Part shown: piece by piece, positions 1 to 9,209 of the stretch | Layout: each line of letters starts with the position of its first letter | How positions within the stretch are numbered: position 1 is the stretch's first letter | Source of the DNA: JAWKWH01 sp040830725 | Lineage (GTDB): Bacteria; Pseudomonadota; Alphaproteobacteria; Rhizobiales; Rhizobiaceae | Assembly (NCBI GenBank): GCA_040830725.1 | Contig: JBFOMG010000018.1 | Span: 62,001-126,000, forward strand | Direction of reading: 5' to 3' | DNA length: 64,000 nucleotides | Made by a program: the position numbers and the translations under genes | Notes under the pieces: generated by a model | Told to the model about the DNA's origin: nothing | Database searches by the model: none | What the model saw: the letters and a program-made list of their open reading frames with translations, nothing else

Positions 1-650
1 CGGCAGGCCTGAAAACGATTGCGGTGCGCATGCCAGTCGGTGTTGCAAGGCTGATAGCGGCAAGATTAGGCAAGCCGTTGGCAGCCCCGAGCGCCAATCC
101 GTCCGGCAAGCTGAGCGCCACCACGGCAGCCGATGTCGAGGCCGGGTTGGGAGACCGGATACCGTTGATTGTCGATGGCGGCCCGGCGCGCATCGGCGTC
201 GAATCAACTATAATGAAGGTCGAGGAAGACAGTCTCACGCTGCTTCGTCCGGGTGGAGTTTCTGTCGAAGACATCGAGGCGGCAACAGGCAGACCGGTAC
301 GGCGCCTGTCCTCCGGCTCTGCTGTCGAAGCGCCGGGCATGCTTGCATCCCACTATGCGCCCGATGCTGGCTTGCGGTTAAACGCTGTCGAAGTCCACGA
401 CGGTGAAGCGCTGCTTGCATTCGGTGCGATACGGGCAGCCGGTGCGGACCGGGCTAAAGCGGTGATGAATCTCAGTCCTGATGGTAATTTGCTCGAAGCG
501 GCGGCAAATCTGTTCTCCCATCTTCACAGACTGGATCGGCTGGGCGCCAGGATCATCGTTGTCGAGCCGATTCCAGATCGGGGTTTGGGCGCTGCGATCA
601 ATGACCGCCTTTCGCGAGCAGCAGCACCGCGCGGGGTACCGGAGACGTGA
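1..650 (+). CDS. threonylcarbamoyl-AMP synthase, 3' part (Sua5/YrdC family)
   Basis: The reading frame is open from the window edge (codons from base 3) to the TGA at 648-650, so the true start lies upstream. The enzyme makes threonylcarbamoyl-AMP from ATP, threonine and bicarbonate for t6A37 modification of tRNAs in the cytosol. Visible are the end of the YrdC fold (PLAAPSANPSG, then a VDGG/GVESTI segment) and a C-terminal Sua5 domain introduced by APGMLASHYAP. That makes it the two-domain Sua5 form rather than the short TsaC form. Its stop overlaps the next gene's GTG start by four bases, suggesting translational coupling. Confidence 0.93.
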   Translation, partial: AGLKTIAVRMPVGVARLIAARLGKPLAAPSANPSGKLSATTAADVEAGLGDRIPLIVDGGPARIGVESTIMKVEEDSLTLLRPGGVSVEDIEAATGRPVRRLSSGSAVEAPGMLASHYAPDAGLRLNAVEVHDGEALLAFGAIRAAGADRAKAVMNLSPDGNLLEAAANLFSHLHRLDRLGARIIVVEPIPDRGLGAAINDRLSRAAAPRGVPET

Positions 651-2062
651 GCCTGGATCGTGAGCGCATCAATCGGTTCGCGGCCATAGTCGGCGAGCGA
701 AACGCAATAATCGATCAGACCGGGATCGAACCTTATGTCACTGAAAGGCGAGGGCTGTTTCCGGGCCGGTCGCAGCTTGTTTTACTACCGGGTTCCGTAG
801 AAGAGGTATCGCGCATCATGGCTCTGGCCAGCGAAACCTCGACACCGGTTGTGCCGCAGGGCGGCAACACGGGACTTGTCGGGGCCGGCGTCCCCGATGA
901 CAGTGGCGATCAAATTGTCGTTTCGCTCAAGCGCATTAATCGCGTTCGCGAACTTGATACCAACGCCAATACCATGATCGTGGAGGCCGGTGCGGTCCTG
1001 CAGGAAGTCCAGACCGCTGCCGATGAGGCGGATCGGCTGTTTCCGTTGTCGCTCGGCAGCCAGGGAACCTGCCAGATCGGCGGCAATCTGTCTTCAAACG
1101 CTGGCGGCACCGGCGTACTGGCCTATGGCAATGCGCGTGAACTTTGCCTCGGATTGGAAGTTGTTCTGCCCGATGGGCGCATTTTCGATGATTTGCGCAA
1201 ATTGAAAAAGGACAATACCGGTTACGATCTGAAAGACCTGTTCATCGGTGCTGAAGGAACGCTCGGCATCATTACGGCGGCAGTTTTGAAACTGTTCCCG
1301 AAACCGAAGGGCAGGGAGATCGCCTGGGTTGGATTGGAGGGCCCGGCTGAGGCCTTGCAATTGCTGTCGCTGGCAAATGACAGCGCAGGACCGATGCTGA
1401 CCACGTTCGAATTGATCAGTGAAATTATCGTCGACTTTGCTCTGAAACATGTTTCGGGACTAAGGCGGCCACTCGGTTCCCGTCATCCCTGGTATGTGAT
1501 GATGGAAGTTTCCTCCGGCAGGTCTCCTGAACACGCCCGCGAGGTCATCGAGGAAGTTCTGACGGTCGCATTTGAACAGGGCATCGTCGCCGATGCTTCT
1601 ATAACCGCCAGCATTGCGCAGTTCGAGGCGGTCTGGCGGCTGCGTGATACCATGTCGGAAGCCCAGAAACCGGAAGGGTTTTCAATCAAGCACGATATCT
1701 CCGTACCGGTCAGCGCAGTGCCGGAATTCATCGAGATCGCCCACCGGCAAGTTCTCGAAGTGGAGCCGAATGCGCGTATCGTTTGTTTCGGTCACATGGG
1801 CGACGGCAATCTGCACTACAATATTTCGCAGCCGGTTGGCGGCAATAGCGAAGCGTTTGCGGACAAATACCGCCAGATGAATGACGCAGTGCACGCTGTC
1901 GTGCGGTCGCTCGGCGGCTCATTCTCAGCCGAACATGGGATCGGCCAGTTGAAACGGTCCGAATTGCTGGCCACCGAACCGGCGGTTGCCATTGATCTTA
2001 TGCGTGCCATCAAACGGACGCTCGACCCTTCCGGGATCATGAACCCGCACAAGGTGATTTGA
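647..2062 (+). CDS. FAD-binding oxidase, D-2-hydroxyglutarate/D-lactate dehydrogenase-like
   Basis: A 471-aa flavoenzyme of the vanillyl-alcohol-oxidase superfamily. The N-terminal FAD-binding domain (about residues 40-220) carries PQGGNTGLVG and the IGGNLSSNAGG loop. The C-terminal FAD-oxidase domain carries GHMGDGNLHYN, whose His is a metal/substrate ligand in this family, and SAEHGIGQLK near the end. The family oxidises D-2-hydroxyacids (D-lactate, D-2-hydroxyglutarate, glycolate) and passes electrons on; the length and motif set resemble D2HGDH-type enzymes, but the substrate is not fixed by sequence. The GTG start overlaps the upstream Sua5 stop by four bases. Confidence 0.88.
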   Translation: MSLDRERINRFAAIVGERNAIIDQTGIEPYVTERRGLFPGRSQLVLLPGSVEEVSRIMALASETSTPVVPQGGNTGLVGAGVPDDSGDQIVVSLKRINRVRELDTNANTMIVEAGAVLQEVQTAADEADRLFPLSLGSQGTCQIGGNLSSNAGGTGVLAYGNARELCLGLEVVLPDGRIFDDLRKLKKDNTGYDLKDLFIGAEGTLGIITAAVLKLFPKPKGREIAWVGLEGPAEALQLLSLANDSAGPMLTTFELISEIIVDFALKHVSGLRRPLGSRHPWYVMMEVSSGRSPEHAREVIEEVLTVAFEQGIVADASITASIAQFEAVWRLRDTMSEAQKPEGFSIKHDISVPVSAVPEFIEIAHRQVLEVEPNARIVCFGHMGDGNLHYNISQPVGGNSEAFADKYRQMNDAVHAVVRSLGGSFSAEHGIGQLKRSELLATEPAVAIDLMRAIKRTLDPSGIMNPHKVI

Positions 2063-2235
2063 GCGGTTGCGGTCATCATCTGATAACCATGGGTTGCAAC
2101 AGGAAATCCTTAACTTAACTTGTAAGCCGGGTGGTAAGGCATCCGCGCTAGTGTCTCCTGCACAAACAAGGCCGGAAACCGGTCATTGGGAACCTGGAAA
2201 ACCAGGTCGGGATTACGCAGGAAGGCAAGCTTGTC

Positions 2236-2799
2236 ATGAGCACTCAGCTCAAGCCCGTGTGGGCAGGCCGCAACATGCGGCTCGATCCGTTTCGATTGCC
2301 GCAAGTGGCATGCTATGCCGCTCGTGATGAGGTTGGTGATGTCACCTTCACCATTGATGAAAGCCGCGTTGTCATTCGCCGCAGTTTACCGCAATCGGGC
2401 TTGCCGGTATCGATGGTACTTCCGGCAAAAATGTTTCGCGGTGTCGCTGCGCGGGCGATCGAGGATGAATTCGGAGATGTCACCGTAACGCTGGAACTTC
2501 TCCATGACGATTCCGCGCTGTCCGTTCCGCTTCTCGTTGCAGAGGATCTTGATGATATCGCTGCCGACTGGCGCGCATGGGCTGATGCCTATCAACTGCC
2601 AATGCTGTTGATCGAGGCTGACGGCGTTGCCCGCACCCTTGAAGAATCAATCGGTCAGGTTAAGTCCGAGCCGGTTCAGGAGCGCCGCCGTTCGTCATCC
2701 ACAAAAAATCGGCGTCCGCGATTTCTGGCCCGCCGCAAGGTTGGCAACCTCGGTCTGCGGCTGGTGGTCGATGGCGAGGAGATCATCGCCCGCCGCTGA
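2236..2799 (+). CDS. DUF6101 family protein
   Basis: A 187-aa protein that I place in the DUF6101 family of Hyphomicrobiales; its function is unknown. It has no signal peptide or membrane segment. The first 140 residues are a mixed alpha/beta region beginning near WAGRNMRLDPFRLP. A basic, Ser/Arg-rich linker (about 150-168) follows, with a short conserved tail ending GEEIIARR. The ATG at 2236 follows GGAAGGC. The gene stands alone between the dehydrogenase and convergent ubiA, 16 bases from the ubiA stop. Confidence 0.75.
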   Translation: MSTQLKPVWAGRNMRLDPFRLPQVACYAARDEVGDVTFTIDESRVVIRRSLPQSGLPVSMVLPAKMFRGVAARAIEDEFGDVTVTLELLHDDSALSVPLLVAEDLDDIAADWRAWADAYQLPMLLIEADGVARTLEESIGQVKSEPVQERRRSSSTKNRRPRFLARRKVGNLGLRLVVDGEEIIARR

Positions 2800-2815
2800 T
2801 CGGACGATGCCTCAG

Positions 2816-3835
2816 TCAGAAGTTCGGCGATACCCAAGCCCACATCCCGCCTCCGACAAGACCCAGAAAAATAAGCAAGCCGACTGTGTTGTTGGACCGG
2901 AACAGCTGCAGGCATTGGTCCGGATTGTCGATGTCGAGGACACGTATCTGGCGGGCCAGATGTGCACCCGCCGCGACAAGGCCAGCCAGCGCCGGCATCG
3001 GCACATGCGCCAGTGCAAAGGCGATGACAAAGAACGCCAAAGCGCCTCCCCAAAGAACAATCAACCATCCCTTGGTGCGATCACCGAAAAGCCGCGCCGT
3101 GGAGCGAACGCCGACGAGCGCATCGTCTTCCTTGTCCTGATGCGCATAGATCGTATCGTAACCAATCACCCACAATATCGAACCGGCATACAGGTAAAGC
3201 GGCGCCATCGAAAGCTCGCCGAAATGAGCAGCCCATCCCATCAGCGCACCCCAGGAAAACGCAAATCCCAGAACAAGTTGCGGCCAATCGGTGAATCGCT
3301 TCATGAACGGATAAATCGCCACGATTGCCAGTGAAGCGATGCCGGTGAGGACAGCAAAACCGGTGAATTGCAGCAGTACTATCAATCCGGTCAGCGCCTG
3401 GGCGACCATGAAAATGGCGGCCTGCTTCGTTGACACCTTCCCCGACGGGATTGGCCGTGAACGCGTCCGCTCGACCTGGTCGTCAATATCCCGGTCAACA
3501 ATGTCATTGTAGGTGCAGCCCGCACCCCGCATCACAATCGCGCCGATGAGAAACAGCGCCAGATGCCACGGTGACGGCAGCACATCCGGAAGCGGGGCTC
3601 CCGGTTGAGCATGCGACGAAGCGGCCAGCGCCGCCGACCACCAGCAAGGCCACATCAGCAACCAGAAACCGATCGGCCGGTCCCAGCGGGCCAGTTGTGC
3701 ATAGGGCCAGGCCGCACGAGGAAGAACACGATAGACCCAATGGCCGGTCGGTGCGTCGGCCACTCTGCCTTGGCTGCGTTTGGATTGAACTTCATCCATC
3801 AGCATCGCTGTCGCAGGCGCTGCAGCCTTCGTCAA
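2816..3835 (-). CDS. ubiA: 4-hydroxybenzoate polyprenyltransferase
   Basis: An integral-membrane prenyltransferase that attaches the polyprenyl tail to 4-hydroxybenzoate in ubiquinone synthesis. The 339-aa protein has about eight hydrophobic helices and both Asp-rich Mg-diphosphate motifs: NDIVDRDID near residue 120 and YDTIYAHQDKEDD near residue 235. The first 40 residues are a soluble extension common in rhizobial UbiA. A later start (ATG at residue 12) would also work. It is divergent from purD and supplies quinone for the respiratory chain encoded later in the window. Confidence 0.95.
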   Translation of the reverse strand: MTKAAAPATAMLMDEVQSKRSQGRVADAPTGHWVYRVLPRAAWPYAQLARWDRPIGFWLLMWPCWWSAALAASSHAQPGAPLPDVLPSPWHLALFLIGAIVMRGAGCTYNDIVDRDIDDQVERTRSRPIPSGKVSTKQAAIFMVAQALTGLIVLLQFTGFAVLTGIASLAIVAIYPFMKRFTDWPQLVLGFAFSWGALMGWAAHFGELSMAPLYLYAGSILWVIGYDTIYAHQDKEDDALVGVRSTARLFGDRTKGWLIVLWGGALAFFVIAFALAHVPMPALAGLVAAGAHLARQIRVLDIDNPDQCLQLFRSNNTVGLLIFLGLVGGGMWAWVSPNF

Positions 3836-3929
3836 CAGGGCGCTTCATCGCAGGTTGGTCGTCAGGTGCTTGACGGACCATTGCTCGCGCCATAGGCCCT
3901 GACCAATCCGAGATCTCGTGGAGCAACTG

Positions 3930-5207
3930 ATGCATGTCTTGTTGATTGGATCGGGTGGGCGTGAACATGCCCTTGCCTGGAAACTGGCACAGTCGGATTT
4001 GATGACCAAGCTTTATGCTGCGCCGGGCAATCCGGGAATTGCCGATCTTGGCGAATGCGTTTCAATCGACGTATCCGACCACGATGCGGTGATCGCCTTC
4101 TGCGCCGATCACGCGATCGATTTGGTCGTCGTCGGACCTGAGGCACCGTTGGTCGACGGCATAGCGGACTCACTCCGCAAATCGGGCATGAGGGTTTTCG
4201 GTCCGTCCAAGGCGGCAGCGCAGTTGGAAGGTTCCAAGGGATTTACCAAGGAGCTTTGCACCCGCATGAACATCCCGACGGGTGCCTATCAACGGTTCAA
4301 CAATGCACCCAAGGCAAAGGCATATGTGCGGGCACAGGGAGCGCCAATCGTCATCAAGGCGGATGGCCTGGCCGCAGGCAAAGGCGTGACTGTCGCGGCG
4401 ACTGTCGGGGAAGCCTGCGATGCAATCGATGATTGTTTCGAGGGCGGTTTCGGTGAAGCCGGAATGGAGGTGGTCGTCGAAGAATTTCTCCAGGGTGAAG
4501 AAGCCAGTCTGTTCTGTCTCAGCGATGGAACGAAGGCACTCGTCTTCGGCACTGCGCAAGATCACAAGCGGGTCGGGGAGGGTGATACCGGGCCCAACAC
4601 CGGCGGCATGGGCGCCTATTCGCCCGCCAGCATCATGGACCGGGAAACCCTGGCGCGCACGATGAAGGACATCATCGAGCCGACGCTTAGGGGAATGAAA
4701 GAGGCCGGCAGTCCTTTTCAGGGTGTTCTTTATGCAGGGCTGATGTTGACCGATGATGGGCCAAAGCTGATCGAATATAACGTTCGGTTCGGTGACCCGG
4801 AGTGCCAGGTGCTGATGATGCGGCTGAAGAGCGACCTTTTGCCGATATTGTTGGCGGCTGCCGATGGAGATTTATCGGGGATCGACGCCGACTGGCGCGC
4901 TGAGCCAGCGCTGACCGTCGTCATGGCCGCGAATGGTTATCCCGGTTCGCCGCAGAAGGGCACCATTATCAATGGACTGGAAGATGCCAATGCTGGAGAC
5001 AACGTGGAAATCTTCCATGCGGGAACGGCAGCCAGGGACGGCGCAATCGTTGCGGCGGGTGGACGGGTGCTCAACGTCACAGCGCTGGGCTCGGGTGTCG
5101 GTGAAGCGCAGCGGGCAGCCTATGATGCCGTCGCCCGGATTGATTGGCCTGAAGGTTTTTGCCGCCGTGACATAGGCTGGCGCGAAATCGAGCGTGAACT
5201 CGGTTAA
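3930..5207 (+). CDS. purD: phosphoribosylamine-glycine ligase
   Basis: The second step of de novo purine synthesis, joining phosphoribosylamine and glycine with ATP. The protein (425 aa) begins MHVLLIGSGGREHALAWKLA, the classic PurD N-terminus, and continues with an ATP-grasp domain (KADGLAAGKGV, NTGGMGAYSP, EYNVRFGDPE). An upstream in-frame GTG at 3918 is possible, but ATG 3930 has a GGAG seven bases ahead and gives the family start. The gene stands alone, divergent from ubiA and convergent with the lysozyme-like gene. Confidence 0.97.
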   Translation: MHVLLIGSGGREHALAWKLAQSDLMTKLYAAPGNPGIADLGECVSIDVSDHDAVIAFCADHAIDLVVVGPEAPLVDGIADSLRKSGMRVFGPSKAAAQLEGSKGFTKELCTRMNIPTGAYQRFNNAPKAKAYVRAQGAPIVIKADGLAAGKGVTVAATVGEACDAIDDCFEGGFGEAGMEVVVEEFLQGEEASLFCLSDGTKALVFGTAQDHKRVGEGDTGPNTGGMGAYSPASIMDRETLARTMKDIIEPTLRGMKEAGSPFQGVLYAGLMLTDDGPKLIEYNVRFGDPECQVLMMRLKSDLLPILLAAADGDLSGIDADWRAEPALTVVMAANGYPGSPQKGTIINGLEDANAGDNVEIFHAGTAARDGAIVAAGGRVLNVTALGSGVGEAQRAAYDAVARIDWPEGFCRRDIGWREIERELG

Positions 5208-5256
5208 ATCCCGAACAGAATCTGCTGCTTATGCCGCTTGGCTGAAGGCCGATTGA

Positions 5257-6408
5257 TTACCGGGATTTTGGTTGGATGCGCGGCAGGCGCCGTTCGCGTT
5301 TCTTTTTTAGCGCTACCGAACTGGTCGTTGATTTGTCAATTTCTGCAGCAGTCCAAAGCTCGCCGGCCTGGCGATAGGCGCGCGAAGCATCCTTCAGGAA
5401 CGCAATATATTCCGCAGTACCGACCAAATGTCTGAGAGCATAACCATAGCGTTGAGTGACTGCCTTGACGGTTGAGACCTTGGCGATGGTCAGTTTTGCT
5501 GCACCAGCCAGACCGAGCTTGCGTGAAACCGGCACCGGCACTTCACTCAGATGCTTTTGCCGCTGGTCAAGCAGGGATCCAAAGGGCCAGTATTTTCGCA
5601 GGGTTTCGGCATCCATCGGCGCGACATTGACATCAATATCGTTTTTGGCACCGGCTATTCTATAAGGGCATCTGCGCTTGTTGCAGTTAGCCGAGGCGGA
5701 AAACTGCCACAACGCGTAGCGCTGCCAGTGGCCCTTTGGAAAGGCCTTCCTGATATTCGGCCGGTAGCGCGCGTACCAAAGCGGAAGCCGCGACAGCAGC
5801 CGGTACCGGTCCCGATTGTCGGCGATATATTGTGCAGTCACTTCATTGGCATAGAGGATTGGGTACCGGCCGGTACGATATTTGATATGGCGCACGAAGA
5901 TTTCCGCATCCTCCAGCGACATCCATTTTTCCGTATCCAGGCCTTCCAGGTCCAAAGCCATCAGGTCGGTTGCCTCAGGCTCGACAAAATCGAGAAAGTG
6001 ATTTGCCTGGTCGATCGGGTTGCCCGGCCGGGCGACATGATAGGCGCCCCATTCAAGTCCGAGCGATTTCACGATTGTCTTTCTGGTGTGAAACAGTTCG
6101 CGCGCCACGGAGTAGCGCTTCCAAAGCGCCTTGCACAACCTGCGCTCGGTCTCGTCGCCACTGCAACGGTACGCCGGAGGCAGACCGTCTGATCCCTTGT
6201 TGATGAACGCCGTTATGCGCTTGTTTGCTGCAAGCTTTTTCCAGTCGAGCGGATTGTACTCATAGGCGTCAATGACAAGGGCACGGTTTTTATTGAGCCA
6301 GGGCTTGGAAAACTCAGACGCCGTTGCCGGCAAAACAGCCAACAGAAATGCCGCCGCGGGCAAAAGGCGCAATGCCGGCAGACGCCGGATTTCGGGAAAA
6401 ATACGCAT
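5257..6408 (-). CDS. exported glycoside hydrolase family 25 (lysozyme-like) protein
   Basis: A 383-aa protein with an N-terminal signal peptide (hydrophobic LLPAAAFLLAVLPATASE, residues about 15-32). The GH25 catalytic barrel (about 40-265) shows VIDAYEYN, WGAYHVARPG, the acidic DLEG pair, PILYAN and DIDVN, the family signature order. GH25 enzymes cleave the beta-1,4 MurNAc-GlcNAc bond of peptidoglycan. About 110 residues after the barrel are Lys/Arg-rich without a recognised domain, ending in a strongly basic tail. No phage genes are nearby, so a role in envelope remodelling or attack on other bacteria is inference. Confidence 0.85.
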   Translation of the reverse strand: MRIFPEIRRLPALRLLPAAAFLLAVLPATASEFSKPWLNKNRALVIDAYEYNPLDWKKLAANKRITAFINKGSDGLPPAYRCSGDETERRLCKALWKRYSVARELFHTRKTIVKSLGLEWGAYHVARPGNPIDQANHFLDFVEPEATDLMALDLEGLDTEKWMSLEDAEIFVRHIKYRTGRYPILYANEVTAQYIADNRDRYRLLSRLPLWYARYRPNIRKAFPKGHWQRYALWQFSASANCNKRRCPYRIAGAKNDIDVNVAPMDAETLRKYWPFGSLLDQRQKHLSEVPVPVSRKLGLAGAAKLTIAKVSTVKAVTQRYGYALRHLVGTAEYIAFLKDASRAYRQAGELWTAAEIDKSTTSSVALKKKRERRLPRIQPKSR

Positions 6409-6545
6409 GACACTCGAACCTACTCAGCGCCAAGATTGGCGCGCCACCTCATCTGAATTGTCCCCGCTCATGCTTAATGGAGGGTTATCGGCAGAATTTC
6501 ACGATAATGAGGCAGGCGAATGCTTCGATTAGTTGAGCAATCGCA

Positions 6546-6563
6546 TTTACTTTTACGTCAAAG
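6546..6563. promoter_or_regulatory. possible regulator site upstream of acyl-CoA dehydrogenase
   Basis: The stretch TTTACTTTTACGTCAAAG lies about 110 bases before the acyl-CoA dehydrogenase start, in the 263-base gap shared with the lysozyme-like gene. It resembles the TTTACGTnnACGTAAA-type boxes that I recall for MerR-family regulators of acyl-CoA catabolism (LiuR type). The match is imperfect and the assignment is inference. I see nothing else notable in this gap. Confidence 0.25.
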
Positions 6564-6671
6564 GAAGTTAGGTCGAATTGAAATCCCGTCCGCCCTTTGG
6601 ATTATTGCTTAGATGCCAATGTGGTGACCATGATGGGCATTGATTGTCAGCGGATCGATGGAGACTGAGGC

Positions 6672-8441
6672 ATGTATCGCGCACCTGTTGCCGACATTTT
6701 GCACACGCTCAACCATGTCACCGGTTTGTCCCGGCATCTCGAACAGGGGCTGTTTTCAGAATTGGGCGACGGGCTGGCCGAAGCCATTCTTGAAGAAGCG
6801 GGCCGATTTGCCACCGAAGAGGTAACACCGCTGCGTGAAGCTGGCGACAAGCACGGTGCAGTGTTGGAAGATGGAACGGTAACCATGCCGCCGGGCTGGC
6901 GCGACCTTTATCGTCACTGGATTGAGGGGGGCTGGAACGCGCTATCCGGCCCCGGGGAGTTTGGCGGGCAAGAGCTGCCGCAGATGATGGCGGTGGCAGC
7001 GCTTGAGATGTGGAATTCGGGCGCCATGGCGTTCGGCATCGGACCGACGCTGACCATGGGTGCTGTTGAGGCATTGGAAAAACATGGTTCTGACGCGCTG
7101 AAATCGGTTTACCTGGAAAAGCTCGTATCGGGTGAATGGATGGGGACCATGAACCTGACCGAACCGCAGGCCGGATCGGATTTGAATGCGCTGAAAGCAA
7201 AGGCCGTGCCGGCAGAAAATGGCGCTTATCGAATTTTCGGACAGAAGATTTTCATTACCTATGGCGAGCACGACCTGACCGACAACATCGTCCATTTGGT
7301 ACTGGCGCGGCTGCCGGATGCGCCAGCCGGAACGCGTGGCATCTCGCTGTTTTTGGTGCCCAAGTTCCTGCCGGACGACAACGGAAATCCCGGTACCCGC
7401 AACGACGTGTTCTGTCACAGCGTCGAGCACAAGCTTGGAATTCACGCCTCACCGACATGCACGATGATTTTTGGCGACGGAAAATTTGGCGAGGAACCGG
7501 GTGCTGTCGGCTATCTGATCGGCGAGGAAAATCGCGGCCTCGCCTGCATGTTCACGATGATGAATAACGCCCGCCTTGCGGTTGGAATGCAAGGCGTCGC
7601 AGTTGCCGAATCCGCCTATCAAATGGCCCTGGCTTACGCACAGGACCGCCGGCAGGGCCGGGCGCCCGGCCACGATGGCGACGGCATGGCGCCAATTGTT
7701 TTTCACGCCGACGTGCAGCGAAATCTGCTGACCATGAAATCGCTGACACAAGCCAGTCGCGCGATCGCCTATTCCTGTGCCCATGCGCTCGACATGGTGA
7801 AGGCAGACCCCGAAAACTCGAAGCACTGGCAGCAACGTGCTGACCTGCTGACACCACTGGCCAAGGCGTTTTCTACCGACATTGGCGTCGAGGTGGCCTC
7901 GATTGGCGTCCAGATTCATGGCGGTATGGGTTATGTTGAAGAAACCGGCGCTGCCGCCCTGCTTCGCGATGCGCGCATTGCGCCAATTTATGAAGGTACA
8001 AACGGCATACAGGCGATCGACCTTGTAAGCAGAAAACTGCCAATGGAAGGCGGCGAACATATCGCGGGATTCATCGCAGAACTGAGGCAGGACATCGAAG
8101 CGGTTCGCGCTTCCAACCTGCCCGGATTTGGCCAAACTGCGGACCGGTTGGACGATGCCGTCCAGGCGCTGGAGCGAGCAACCGCGCATATGATGTTGTT
8201 CATGTCCGAGGGGCGAATGCAGGACGCACTTGCTGGTGCAACCCCCTATCTGCGTCTGGCTTCCTTGACCGCCGGAGGCTGCATGCTGGCACGAGGTGCT
8301 GTTTCTTCAACTGACAACGAAAGAACCGCCCTGTGCCGGTTTTTCGCCGAAAACCTCGTTGTCGAAACCGGTGCGCTTGAACAATCGGTGGTGCACGGTG
8401 CGGAAGCCATTTCAGCCGCAGCTGCCGGATTGACCAATTGA
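6672..8441 (+). CDS. long-form acyl-CoA dehydrogenase (DmdC-like)
   Basis: A 589-aa FAD enzyme of the acyl-CoA dehydrogenase superfamily, in the long subgroup that includes 3-methylmercaptopropionyl-CoA dehydrogenase (DmdC). The order of parts is an N-terminal extension, the usual helical/beta/helical core (GTMNLTEPQAGSDL, then GIQIHGGMGY-like GVQIHGGMGYVEE), the region around RIAPIYEGTNGIQAID with the likely catalytic Glu, and an extra C-terminal helical domain from about residue 460. Whether the substrate is a sulfur-containing or ordinary acyl-CoA cannot be told. It is followed 13 bases later by an enoyl-CoA hydratase, so the two form a beta-oxidation-type unit. Confidence 0.9.
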   Translation: MYRAPVADILHTLNHVTGLSRHLEQGLFSELGDGLAEAILEEAGRFATEEVTPLREAGDKHGAVLEDGTVTMPPGWRDLYRHWIEGGWNALSGPGEFGGQELPQMMAVAALEMWNSGAMAFGIGPTLTMGAVEALEKHGSDALKSVYLEKLVSGEWMGTMNLTEPQAGSDLNALKAKAVPAENGAYRIFGQKIFITYGEHDLTDNIVHLVLARLPDAPAGTRGISLFLVPKFLPDDNGNPGTRNDVFCHSVEHKLGIHASPTCTMIFGDGKFGEEPGAVGYLIGEENRGLACMFTMMNNARLAVGMQGVAVAESAYQMALAYAQDRRQGRAPGHDGDGMAPIVFHADVQRNLLTMKSLTQASRAIAYSCAHALDMVKADPENSKHWQQRADLLTPLAKAFSTDIGVEVASIGVQIHGGMGYVEETGAAALLRDARIAPIYEGTNGIQAIDLVSRKLPMEGGEHIAGFIAELRQDIEAVRASNLPGFGQTADRLDDAVQALERATAHMMLFMSEGRMQDALAGATPYLRLASLTAGGCMLARGAVSSTDNERTALCRFFAENLVVETGALEQSVVHGAEAISAAAAGLTN

Positions 8442-8454
8442 ATAGGGAACCATC

Positions 8455-9201
8455 ATGACAGAACACGTTGCCATTGAGCGCCGCGACGCGGTCCAGATCA
8501 TCCGGATGAACCGGCCGGACAAGAAGAACGCACTGACCCGTGCGATGTATGCCGCGATGGCCAAGGCGTTGACGGATGGTGACGCCGATCCCGATATTCG
8601 TGTGCATGTGTTCCTCGGTGTGCCAGGCGCCTTTACCGCCGGCAATGATTTGGCCGATTTCCTCAGCTACGCGACCGGCGGCGAGCAGGGCACTGAAGTG
8701 TACGATTTTCTGCTGGCGCTGGCTCAATCGCAAAAGCCGATGGTTGCCGGTGTCGATGGCGTTGCCGTTGGCCTTGGAACGACCATGCAGCTTCACTGCG
8801 ACGTTACCATTGCATCGCCAAACGCATTGTTTCGTGCTCCGTTCATCGACCTGGGCCTGGTTCCCGAAGCCGGATCGACGCTACTCGGACCGGCTGCGAT
8901 CGGCAGCCAGAATGCCTTTGCGCTGTTGGCACTTGGTGAAGATTTTTCTGCCGACCGGGCGCTGCAGGCCGGCCTCATTCACTCGGTTGTTGGCGAAGAT
9001 GAACTGGAATCAGCTGTGCTCGCCAAGGCCGACGAAATTGCGGCGAAACCGCCGGAAGCATTGAAGCTGGCGCGTGATTTCCTGAAAGGCGACCGTTCGA
9101 CGGTCGTCGAACGCCTTCAGGAGGAGGGAAAACTGTTCCGCGAGCGGCTGAAATCCAAAGAGGCGATCGCCGCGCTGACAGCCTTCATGACGCGAAAATA
9201 A
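8455..9201 (+). CDS. enoyl-CoA hydratase/isomerase family protein
   Basis: A 248-aa crotonase-fold enzyme. The oxyanion-hole segments are GAFTAGNDLADF (about 62-73) and GVDGVAVGLGTT (about 98-109), and a likely catalytic Glu sits in LVPEAGSTLL (about 137-146). Such enzymes hydrate or isomerise enoyl-CoA thioesters. It directly follows the acyl-CoA dehydrogenase, whose product would be its substrate. The exact reaction (hydratase or isomerase) is not fixed by the motifs. Confidence 0.9.
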   Translation: MTEHVAIERRDAVQIIRMNRPDKKNALTRAMYAAMAKALTDGDADPDIRVHVFLGVPGAFTAGNDLADFLSYATGGEQGTEVYDFLLALAQSQKPMVAGVDGVAVGLGTTMQLHCDVTIASPNALFRAPFIDLGLVPEAGSTLLGPAAIGSQNAFALLALGEDFSADRALQAGLIHSVVGEDELESAVLAKADEIAAKPPEALKLARDFLKGDRSTVVERLQEEGKLFRERLKSKEAIAALTAFMTRK

Positions 9202-9209
9202 AACGCTCT

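Noticed and set aside
2192..2207. ACCTGG-AAAA-CCAGGT inverted repeat before DUF6101
   Set aside because: Only six base pairs, without other signals; too weak to call an operator or terminator.
2627..3334. A 235-codon plus-strand frame over DUF6101 and ubiA
   Set aside because: Overlaps two supported genes and encodes a charged, featureless product.
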